Assembly (NCBI GenBank): GCA_945861255.1
Contig: CAMAUG010000041.1
Location: 1 to 18,079, forward strand
Length of the DNA: 18,079 nt
Origin: Candidatus Sulfopaludibacter sp. SbA3
Lineage (GTDB): Bacteria; Acidobacteriota; Terriglobia; Bryobacterales; Bryobacteraceae
Reading direction: 5' to 3'
The notes under the pieces: model-generated
Databases searched by the model: none
What the model saw: the letters and a program-made list of their open reading frames with translations, nothing else
Told to the model about the DNA's origin: nothing
In this document: positions 1 through 5,791 of the stretch, in pieces
Layout of the letters: the number at the start of each line of letters is the position of its first letter
Position numbering within the stretch: the first letter of the stretch is position 1
Made by a program: the position numbers and the translations under genes

Positions 1-401
1 AGCCGATCGCGCGCAAGTACATCGCGGCTGCCGGGCTGAGTGACCGCATCCGCACGGCCGGCGGGGATTTCTTCAAGGATCCGCTGCCCAAGGCGGATCT
101 CATCACGATGGGTATGATTTTGCACGACTGGAATCTGGAAAAGAAGATGCACCTCATCCGCGCCGCTTACGATGCGCTGCCTGTGGGCGGCGCGCTGGTC
201 GCCATTGAAGCGCTGATTGACGACGCTCGCCGTGAGAACGTGTTTGGTTTGCTCATGTCTCTGAACATGCTGATCGAATTCGGCGACGCCTTCGACTATT
301 CCGGCGCGGATTTCCGCAAATGGTGCGGGGAAGCGGGCTTCAAGCGGTTTGAAGTGATTCACCTGGCGGGCGCATCCAGCGCGGCCATTGCATACAAGTA
401 G
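1..401 (+). CDS. SAM-dependent O-methyltransferase, C-terminal part (5' end outside window)
   Basis: The frame is open from the window edge (first complete codon at base 3) to TAG at 399-401, about 132 residues. The visible part matches the C-terminal half of the COMT/acetylserotonin O-methyltransferase family (Pfam Methyltransf_2). A D-x-F-F-x-D-P-L-P stretch near bases 65-92 corresponds to the end of the Rossmann core. An L-H-D-W motif follows at about 120-131, whose His is the catalytic base in characterised members. Next comes an L-P-x-G-G-x-L-x-x-x-E strand-turn, and the gene ends with a short strand before the stop. Members methylate hydroxyl groups of small aromatic, carotenoid or polyketide substrates in the cytoplasm; the substrate here cannot be told. 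An internal ATG at 108 is not the true start because homologous sequence continues upstream of it. The next gene is 275 bases away, so it is probably the last gene of its transcript. Confidence 0.85.
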   Translation, partial: PIARKYIAAAGLSDRIRTAGGDFFKDPLPKADLITMGMILHDWNLEKKMHLIRAAYDALPVGGALVAIEALIDDARRENVFGLLMSLNMLIEFGDAFDYSGADFRKWCGEAGFKRFEVIHLAGASSAAIAYK

Positions 402-424
402 ACAGTCGCGACGAAACAAACCGG

Positions 425-447
425 GGTGGCGGTCGCGCACCGCCCCC
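425..447 (+). terminator. GC-rich hairpin after the methyltransferase gene
   Basis: A six-pair stem GGCGGT/ACCGCC (428-433 with 439-444, loop CGCGC) can be extended by two G-C pairs across one mismatch. It lies 24-27 bases after the methyltransferase stop. There is no T-run behind it, so it is at best a weak or factor-assisted terminator. The rest of 402-676 holds no gene that I can support; it also contains the palindrome at 561-575. Confidence 0.3.
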
Positions 448-560
448 TGGAGCGCGGTTCGCGTAGCCTCCACCGCCCGATCGTGCTGAAATCAGGCACT
501 GCCCACTGCCGGGTGGCGGGCCGGTTTCGCGCCGCACCCGCCGCTCTGCTTCAGCACGAA

Positions 561-575
561 AAGTGTGCGACACTT
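561..575. promoter_or_regulatory. 15-bp perfect palindrome, possible operator
   Basis: AAGTGT-GCG-ACACTT is a perfect inverted repeat with six-base arms and a three-base centre. It lies about 100 bases upstream of the serine hydrolase start, in a stretch without a gene. Size and position fit a binding site for a dimeric regulator or a small hairpin. No regulator gene is adjacent and no clear -35/-10 pair was found beside it, so the role is open. Confidence 0.3.
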
Positions 576-676
576 CCTGTTGAGGAAACGCGCGCCCAAT
601 GGAGCGCGGCGCGCCGGATTCCTGGTTCCCGGCGGTGGCGCACGCCCCGGCCCTCGCGCTCTGAAGGAGTTTGTTC

Positions 677-1849
677 ATGATGACTTACTGGTTCAACCGG
701 CGCGCATTCCTGGCCCTGCCCCTGGCGGCCCTGCTGGTTCCGGGACTCGCCGGGCAGGCCGCCCAGCCGAAGCGCACCTACTTTCCTTCCGCCGCAACGT
801 GGCAGCATAAGGCGCCCGCCGAAGTGGGCATGGACGCCGCGAAACTGAAGGAAGCCATCGCCTGGGCCGAGGCCCATGGCTCCAAGTGGGACTTCGAGAA
901 AGACCAGATCCGCACATTCGGCAAAGTGCTGGGCGCGCTGCCTCCGGGCCGCGCGGCAACCAACGGCATCATTCTGCGCCACGGCTACATCGTCGCGGAA
1001 TTCGGCGATACCAAGACGAACGACCCGGTTTACAGCGTCGCCAAGAGTTTCCTCTCCACCACCGCGTCCATCGCGGTCGCTAAGGGCCTGATTCGCAGCG
1101 TCGATGATCCGGTCGCCGGTTATATCCACGACGGCGGCTACGACTCGCCGCACAATGCCAAGATCACCTGGAAAAATCACCTCCAACAGGAAAGCGAATG
1201 GGAAGGGACCTTGTGGGGCAAGAACGCCAACTTCCTGGGCGTGGAAGAATACGGCAACGGCCAGATGAAGCCGCGCGAAATTCACGATCCGGGCGCGTAT
1301 TACGAGTACAACGACGTGCGCATCAACCGGTTCGCGCTTTCACAGGCGAAGGTCTTCGGCAAGAGTCTGCCGGAGGTGTTGAAAGAGAACATCATGGACA
1401 AGATCGGCGCCTCCACCTCATGGAAGTGGCAAGGGTATGGGCCGAAGTCGACGGTTGAAATTAATGGGAAGCCCGTGGAATCGGTGAGCGGCGGCACGCG
1501 TTGGGGCGGAGGGTTGTGGATCAATTCGCAGGATCTTGCGCGCTTCGGGCTGCTGATTCTCAATAAAGGCAATTGGGAGGGCCAGCAGCTGGTTTCCGCG
1601 AAGTGGATCGCGGAAGCTACCCAGGCCTCGGCGCATGGTCCGGACTACGGCTATCTGTGGTGGCTGAACACCAGGCAGAAACAGTGGCCCAGCGGCCCCG
1701 CGTCAAGCTTCGCCGCCATCGGCAACGGCGGAAACATCATCTGGATGGATCCCGAGCATGACATTGTGATGGTGTGGCACTGGCATGAGCCGGGCAAGGC
1801 CGTGGACGGGATGATCCAGAGGATCGTGGCTTCCGTCACAGGCAGCTGA
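677..1849 (+). CDS. Tat-exported serine hydrolase, beta-lactamase/esterase family (class C fold)
   Basis: Encodes 390 residues. ATG 677 is chosen over the in-frame TTG at 671 because GGAG at 666-669 sits seven bases before it and the N-terminus then reads as a twin-arginine signal (N-R-R-A-F-L followed by a hydrophobic run and an A-x-A-like cleavage region near residues 20-29). The catalytic S-x-x-K is S-V-A-K at about residues 120-123. The family's Tyr motif appears as Y-E-Y-N-D near 209-213, and a D-Y-G-Y-L-W-W segment follows near 325. The third box, usually H-x-G or K-T-G, looks like G-N-G-G near 347. Members of Pfam Beta-lactamase (PF00144) include esterases, D-aminopeptidases and penicillin-binding-like proteins; few are true beta-lactamases. 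An exported esterase/peptidase-type hydrolase is the safest call. It stands alone, with hairpins immediately behind it. Confidence 0.85.
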   Translation: MMTYWFNRRAFLALPLAALLVPGLAGQAAQPKRTYFPSAATWQHKAPAEVGMDAAKLKEAIAWAEAHGSKWDFEKDQIRTFGKVLGALPPGRAATNGIILRHGYIVAEFGDTKTNDPVYSVAKSFLSTTASIAVAKGLIRSVDDPVAGYIHDGGYDSPHNAKITWKNHLQQESEWEGTLWGKNANFLGVEEYGNGQMKPREIHDPGAYYEYNDVRINRFALSQAKVFGKSLPEVLKENIMDKIGASTSWKWQGYGPKSTVEINGKPVESVSGGTRWGGGLWINSQDLARFGLLILNKGNWEGQQLVSAKWIAEATQASAHGPDYGYLWWLNTRQKQWPSGPASSFAAIGNGGNIIWMDPEHDIVMVWHWHEPGKAVDGMIQRIVASVTGS

Positions 1850-1850
1850 A

Positions 1851-1868
1851 GGCCAGAGGCGTCTGGCC
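1851..1868 (+). terminator. Hairpin directly after the serine hydrolase stop
   Basis: GGCCAGA-GGCG-TCTGGCC forms a perfect seven-pair stem with a four-base loop, starting two bases after the TGA at 1847-1849. No T-run follows. With the second hairpin at 1905-1920 it makes a tandem stop region between convergent genes. Confidence 0.5.
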
Positions 1869-1904
1869 CCCAGGGTGACGCCCAGAGCGGCGCAGCTACC
1901 GAAG

Positions 1905-1926
1905 CCCGCACTCATGCGGGTTATTT
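1905..1926. terminator. Bidirectional terminator between convergent genes
   Basis: CCCGCA-CTCA-TGCGGG (1905-1920) is a perfect six-pair stem with a four-base loop. On the plus strand TTATTT follows, as in an intrinsic terminator for the serine hydrolase. On the minus strand the stem begins directly after the TAA of the TPR gene (1921-1923) and is followed by the weaker run CTTCGG. One element probably ends both transcripts. Confidence 0.6.
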
Positions 1927-2979
1927 GCCCAGCCGCTTTAGTTCGCTGACCGCACCTTCGTATTCGATAAACGTCTTCGGGCAAGTATCGCGAGCTTGCT
2001 GAAGCAACGACACAGCATCCGTCGTCCGGTGCTGAAGCAGCGCGTGCGCGCCCAGATAGAATGCCGCCTCACAGCGCTGGTCCTTCCCGGTCTGCGCGTC
2101 TGTACTCGCCGCGGCCGCAAGCACCTGATCGGGCGTCGCTTGCCCCAGAAAAAGCCGCGCGACAGGCGCCGGCCACTCAGAGGGATCCATCCGAGCCGCT
2201 TGCCGGGAGAACTCCCGCACGTCGTCCTGCCCGCGCTGCTTCTTCGCGATATGGAGCCAGAGCACCACGTACGGTTGCAATGGATCTATGGCTAAACTTC
2301 GTTGCAGATCCGTCGCGGCCTCCTGCCAACGTGCGCGATAGAAATTGACTTCGCCACGGCTGCTGAAATTGCGTGCGTCGTCCGGCTTTAGCTTAATCGC
2401 CTGATTGTAATCCGGCAGGGCGCGCCCGTATTGGCCATTCATGGCATACGCCAGGCCGCGGCCACGGAAATTGCGCGCGTCGTCCGGCTTTAACTTGATG
2501 GCCTCCTCGTAATCCGGGATGGCGCGCGCGTACTGGCCCTGATTGGCATATGCCAAGCCACGATTGAAGAAGGCGTCGGCGTCATCCGCTTTCAACTGGA
2601 TTGTCCGGTCGAAATCCTGGACGGCGCGATCATGCTGGCCCTTACGGGCATACGCCAATCCACGCTTGCCGAAGGCTTCAGTGTAACTTGGGTTCAGCCT
2701 GATGGCTTCATCGAAATCCCGGATGGCGAGATCGTATTGGCTGCGGGTGGAATACTTCGCGCCGCGATTGTAAAAGATACCGGCTACGTCCGGTTTTGCC
2801 TCGCCGGCAGGCAGCACGAGCAGTGCCGTGCAGGCTCGCACGCTGAGATCGTCGTTAGCGTTTGACTCGCACCGCGCCCAGTTCTCACTGAGGCTCTGGG
2901 CCAACGCCGCTGTGGACAAGCCGGCCAGGATCACCGGTACGAGTACGGTTCTCAAAGAAAATCCTCTGCGTGTAAGCAT
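1921..2979 (-). CDS. Exported TPR-repeat protein
   Basis: Encodes 352 residues. The start ATG (2977-2979) has AAGGAG nine bases upstream on the minus strand. Residues 1-28 form a signal peptide (M-L-T-R-R, hydrophobic core, A-L-A-Q), so the protein is exported. At least four, probably five, 34-residue TPR units run from about residue 66 to 235; each carries the R-G-L-A-Y helix A and the A-I-x-D-Y/F-x-x-A-I-x-L-x-P-x-D helix B pattern. The C-terminal part (about 240-350) is helical and looks like the tail of NlpI-like TPR proteins. TPR arrays are protein-docking scaffolds; NlpI-type members act in the envelope. The partner is unknown and the gene is not in an operon here. Two of the units are still close copies at DNA level (see repeat 2366-2569). 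Confidence 0.85.
   Translation of the reverse strand: MLTRRGFSLRTVLVPVILAGLSTAALAQSLSENWARCESNANDDLSVRACTALLVLPAGEAKPDVAGIFYNRGAKYSTRSQYDLAIRDFDEAIRLNPSYTEAFGKRGLAYARKGQHDRAVQDFDRTIQLKADDADAFFNRGLAYANQGQYARAIPDYEEAIKLKPDDARNFRGRGLAYAMNGQYGRALPDYNQAIKLKPDDARNFSSRGEVNFYRARWQEAATDLQRSLAIDPLQPYVVLWLHIAKKQRGQDDVREFSRQAARMDPSEWPAPVARLFLGQATPDQVLAAAASTDAQTGKDQRCEAAFYLGAHALLQHRTTDAVSLLQQARDTCPKTFIEYEGAVSELKRLGK
2366..2569 (-). repeat. 102-bp tandem repeat inside the TPR gene
   Basis: 2366-2467 and 2468-2569 align over 102 bases, exactly 34 codons or one TPR unit. Long identical stretches such as GCGTCGTCCGGCTTTA occur at the same offset. The copies are more alike in DNA than TPR consensus pressure alone requires, pointing to duplication of a unit within this gene. 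Confidence 0.7.
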
Positions 2980-2994
2980 AATCGCACACTCCTT

Positions 2995-3018
2995 CGCCGA
3001 CCGGCCTAAGTGCGGCGG
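2995..3018. repeat. 24-bp repeat, copy 1 (upstream of the small exported protein gene)
   Basis: Starts CGCCGACCGGCC and ends GTGCGGCGG. It matches the copy at 3394-3417 at 22 of 24 positions in direct orientation. Each copy is itself an imperfect inverted repeat (CGCCG-AC against GT-G-CGGCG with one bulged base), so it can fold into a small hairpin. This copy lies between the divergent TPR and small-protein genes, just behind the TPR ribosome-binding site. Confidence 0.6.
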
Positions 3019-3081
3019 ATAAGTCCGGAGAGCGCTGGAGGCGGGCCTTTACAGCCGGTATCATGCACATCAGAGGATTTT

Positions 3082-3372
3082 ATGAAATTACCGCTTGCTA
3101 CACCCCTCGCTCTATTCGCCGGCCTTCTAGGAGGAGCGCTTTCCAGGTATATTGCTCCTCTACCCGTCTTTGCTCAAGTGCCATCTACGCAAAGAGAGAT
3201 CCGTGCGCAGAGTTTTGTCTTGACGGACGCGACGGGAGCGACGATTGGAGTTTTCACTTCAGCCCCGCAAAGGTTTGACCCACAAAAACGAATGATCATC
3301 CTTCTCGGCCAGGACGGAAATAAGATTTGGAGCGCGGGCGATTCTCCATTGCTCCCACTGAGTCAGCGATAA
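3082..3372 (+). CDS. Small exported or membrane-anchored protein of unknown function
   Basis: Encodes 96 residues. ATG 3082 is preferred to the further in-frame ATG at 3010 because AGAGGA lies about five bases before it and the protein then begins with a clean hydrophobic signal or anchor (M-K-L-P-L-A-T-P-L-A, ending around V-F-A-Q at residues 29-32). The mature part has two related strand-turn-strand pieces: R-A-Q-S-F-V-L-T-D-A-T-G-A-T-I-G-V-F, then M-I-I-L-L-G-Q-D-G-N-K-I-W-S-A-G. This D-x-x-G-x-x-x-G-x-F style resembles short uncharacterised proteins I associate with Acidobacteria; I cannot name a family or function. A weak TATCAT (3059-3064) could be a -10 box. The gene is bracketed by the 24-bp repeats at 2995 and 3394. 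Confidence 0.65.
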   Translation: MKLPLATPLALFAGLLGGALSRYIAPLPVFAQVPSTQREIRAQSFVLTDATGATIGVFTSAPQRFDPQKRMIILLGQDGNKIWSAGDSPLLPLSQR

Positions 3373-3393
3373 AAGCATCAACCAACATTTATC

Positions 3394-3417
3394 CGCCGAC
3401 AGGCCTGAGTGCGGCGG
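3394..3417. repeat. 24-bp repeat, copy 2 (downstream of the small exported protein gene)
   Basis: Second copy of the element at 2995-3018, same orientation and two mismatches, 21 bases after the stop at 3372. As a hairpin it could serve as a terminator, but no T-run follows. Confidence 0.6.
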
Positions 3418-3498
3418 TGCACCAATGACGGGTCTTTGGCCGTGGGCGGTGCAGGGTCCACTAAAGGGCCGTCCCGGGAAAGCCGATCTTGCCATTAA

Positions 3499-5256
3499 GT
3501 GCCGTCTGCCCAGGAAATCAACAGCCCAACGCCGCTAGACGAGGCAGACTTGCTCCAGGCGACTGCCTTGAGGCAGGTTCCACCTCCCGCGGCACGATCC
3601 GATCCGGCTGCCTCCGGCACGGTGGCTGACGTGTCTTCCCAATTGTCCAGAGCCACCATGATGCTGCATTGCGCCACGGTATTTTTGAGCGCTTTTCTAT
3701 TGTTTTCGGTGCAGCCCATGATGGCCCGGTTGATCTTGCCGCGGTTTGGCGGGTCCGCCTCCGTCTGGGCTGCCTGCATGTTGTTCTTCCAGGCGTTATT
3801 GTTGCTCGGCTACGCTTATGCCGACTGGATGTCACGGCGGTTGAGTGCCCGCGCGCAAGGTTGGACGCACGGCACGCTGTTGGTGGGCAGTCTTGCGCTG
3901 TTGCCCTTGCGATTGCATACTTCCCTGGGGGACGGCGCCGCACCGGCCTTGCACATCGCGGTGATCCTGGCCGTATCGGTGGGCGCACCCTACTTGCTGC
4001 TGTCCGCAACATCTCCTTTGATCCAGATGTGGCACGGGCGCGCGGAAGGGGCATCCCCTTACCGCTTGTACGCACTGTCGAACCTGGCTTCGCTGCTGGC
4101 GTTGCTGTCGTATCCGGCGGGAATTGAGCCGTTTGTAACGGGTCGATGGCAGCTTCTGGGATGGTCCGTTGGATTTGCCGTCTTTGTGGGATTGTGTGGA
4201 ATGGCGGCCCTGCGCGCATCCCGCTATTCGCAGCCGGTTCGGTCGCGTGAAAGCCAGAGCGCCGCTCCCGGAGCCGGACAGCAGTTGCTGTGGGTAATTT
4301 TCGCGGCTATTCCCAGCGCGCTGCTGTTGGCTGCCACCAATCACCTGTGCCAGAACGTGGCGGCGATTCCGTTTCTGTGGGTGGTCCCCCTGGCGGCTTA
4401 CTTGCTGTCGCTCATCCTGTGCTTCGACTACGATCACCCCCGGCGGCATCGGCTCTTTATGTGGATGACCGCGCCTGCGTTAATCGCCATGGGTTACCTC
4501 TCGCTACATTCGGAACTGGGTTCCAACCCGCGGCTTCTGCTGCCGTTGATCACCGGCGGTTTGTTCATCGCCTGCATGGCTTTTCATGGAGAGCTGGTAG
4601 CACGCAAACCCCACCCCTCGAGCGCCAGTTTGTTCTATCTGATGGTTTCACTGGGCGGAGTGATCGGCGCCGCTCTCATCGTATGGGCCGCGCCCCTGTT
4701 TCTCCGCGGCGTCTATGAGTTCCCTATACTGCTGGCGGCGGCGTCCATGTGCCTCTTGCTTCTGAATTACGGCAAGCGTTGGCACGTTGACGCCGTGTGG
4801 GCCGCCACCAGCGTCGCGGTGGTGGTATTCGCCTGGACCCAGATTCGCGCGTTCTCCGCCGGGGCCGTGGTTGCCGAGCGGAACTTCTATGGCGCGCTCC
4901 GGGTGGTCGATTCCACTGCCTCCAACGGCTCCCCAATTCGCACGATGGTACACGGCACTGTATCGCATGGAACCCAGTTCCGGGATGCACCTCTCGCGAG
5001 GCAGGCCACCACGTACTATGCTCCGGGCACGGGGGTTCAAGTGGCATTGGACAACCTCCGCCGTGGTCCTCAATCGGTGGCCATCGTCGGATTGGGCGCC
5101 GGGTCGCTTGCGGTGTACGCCCAGCCGGGCGATCATTTCGTGTTCTATGAACTGAATCCGCAAGTGATCGATTTGGCCCACAGCCAGTTCACCTATCTCA
5201 AGCAGTCCGCGCCGGAGATCGTGGAAGGAGACGGGCGGCTGACTCTAGCCCGCTAA
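3499..5256 (+). CDS. Fused membrane-transporter/spermidine-synthase-like protein, N-terminal piece (premature stop)
   Basis: Encodes 585 residues ending at TAA 5254-5256. From about residue 54 to 450 there are many hydrophobic segments; the first carries F-L-S-A-F-L-L-F-S-V-Q-P, typical of the fused MFS/spermidine synthase family. After the last membrane segment a Rossmann methyltransferase-like domain begins: G-L-G-A-G at 531-535, the acidic ribose-binding Glu in F-Y-E-L-N-P (551) and E-G-D-G-R at 576-580. The domain breaks off there and continues in the same frame after the stop (5257-5646). The start is uncertain: GTG 3499 follows a stop codon directly and lacks a good ribosome-binding site, while ATG 3658 is closer to where family members usually begin, also without a clear one. 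Polyamine synthesis is not established for this family. As written it yields a membrane domain with half a catalytic domain. Confidence 0.75.
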   Translation: MPSAQEINSPTPLDEADLLQATALRQVPPPAARSDPAASGTVADVSSQLSRATMMLHCATVFLSAFLLFSVQPMMARLILPRFGGSASVWAACMLFFQALLLLGYAYADWMSRRLSARAQGWTHGTLLVGSLALLPLRLHTSLGDGAAPALHIAVILAVSVGAPYLLLSATSPLIQMWHGRAEGASPYRLYALSNLASLLALLSYPAGIEPFVTGRWQLLGWSVGFAVFVGLCGMAALRASRYSQPVRSRESQSAAPGAGQQLLWVIFAAIPSALLLAATNHLCQNVAAIPFLWVVPLAAYLLSLILCFDYDHPRRHRLFMWMTAPALIAMGYLSLHSELGSNPRLLLPLITGGLFIACMAFHGELVARKPHPSSASLFYLMVSLGGVIGAALIVWAAPLFLRGVYEFPILLAAASMCLLLLNYGKRWHVDAVWAATSVAVVVFAWTQIRAFSAGAVVAERNFYGALRVVDSTASNGSPIRTMVHGTVSHGTQFRDAPLARQATTYYAPGTGVQVALDNLRRGPQSVAIVGLGAGSLAVYAQPGDHFVFYELNPQVIDLAHSQFTYLKQSAPEIVEGDGRLTLAR

Positions 5257-5646
5257 CGGCGCCAGTTCGACATGCTCTTTGTCGATGCATTTTCGGGCGA
5301 CGCCATCCCCACCCATTTGCTCACACAGGAGGCTGTACAGATCTACCTGCAGCACTTGAAGGCGGATGGCATCCTCGGGTTTCATATCTCCAACACCGTG
5401 CTGGACCTTGAATCGCCTGTCGCCAAACTGGCTGAAGCCTTCGGCTTGTCGGCGAAGCTGATGCACACGCTGCCCGATCCGAAAATCGATCGTTCCGAAG
5501 CCGTCTGGGTAATCATGTCGCGCTCCGCCGACCGGCTTCGTCATCCTAACGTCGATTCGGTTGCCCGTCCCCTGAACTACCGGTCTGGGCAGCGCATCTG
5601 GACGGACGATTACACTAATCTGTTTCAGTTACTGAAGAGCATATAG
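5257..5646 (+). pseudogene. C-terminal piece of the fused membrane/spermidine-synthase-like gene, separated by an in-frame stop
   Basis: Directly after TAA 5254-5256 the same frame stays open for 129 codons and supplies the missing rest of the spermidine-synthase fold. It contains F-D-M-L-F-V-D-A-F-S-G-D (the catalytic Asp strand of the family), I-P-T-H-L-L, the L-K-A-D-G-I-L-G-F-H-I-S-N strand and the typical end W-T-D-D-Y-T-N-L-F. Because the frame and domain order are intact on both sides, one base substitution (for example CAA or GAA to TAA) explains the break. An ATG at 5272 could start a separate polypeptide, but no ribosome-binding site precedes it and that product would lack the SAM-binding loop. 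Possible explanations are recent inactivation, stop-codon readthrough or a sequencing error. Confidence 0.75.
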
Positions 5647-5670
5647 ACCGGCCCCTTCTTTTGGAACAAG

Positions 5671-5688
5671 CGCCGGATTTCGCCGGCG
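5671..5688 (+). terminator. Hairpin after the split gene
   Basis: CGCCGG-ATTTCG-CCGGCG makes a perfect six-pair stem 24 bases after the stop at 5646. Only a mixed TACTTCC follows, so termination strength is doubtful. Confidence 0.35.
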
Positions 5689-5731
5689 GGTACTTCCCCG
5701 ATGTATGGATGCATTTCCCGGCAGGGCAGTC

Positions 5732-5737
5732 TATAAT
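5732..5737 (+). promoter_or_regulatory. Candidate -10 box of the PQQ dehydrogenase operon
   Basis: A perfect TATAAT lies 54 bases before ATG 5792 in the only gap ahead of this operon. No convincing -35 hexamer is found at 16-18 bases, so an activator or an alternative upstream contact would be needed. Transcription would begin near 5744. Confidence 0.4.
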
Positions 5738-5791
5738 CCAACAACAGTGCACGGTTTACCGTCGGCACGGAGCACAAGGAGAGAGGATCTA

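Noticed and set aside
551..1285. Minus-strand open frame of 244 codons
   Set aside because: It overlaps the well-supported serine hydrolase in antisense and lacks recognisable motifs or a ribosome-binding site.
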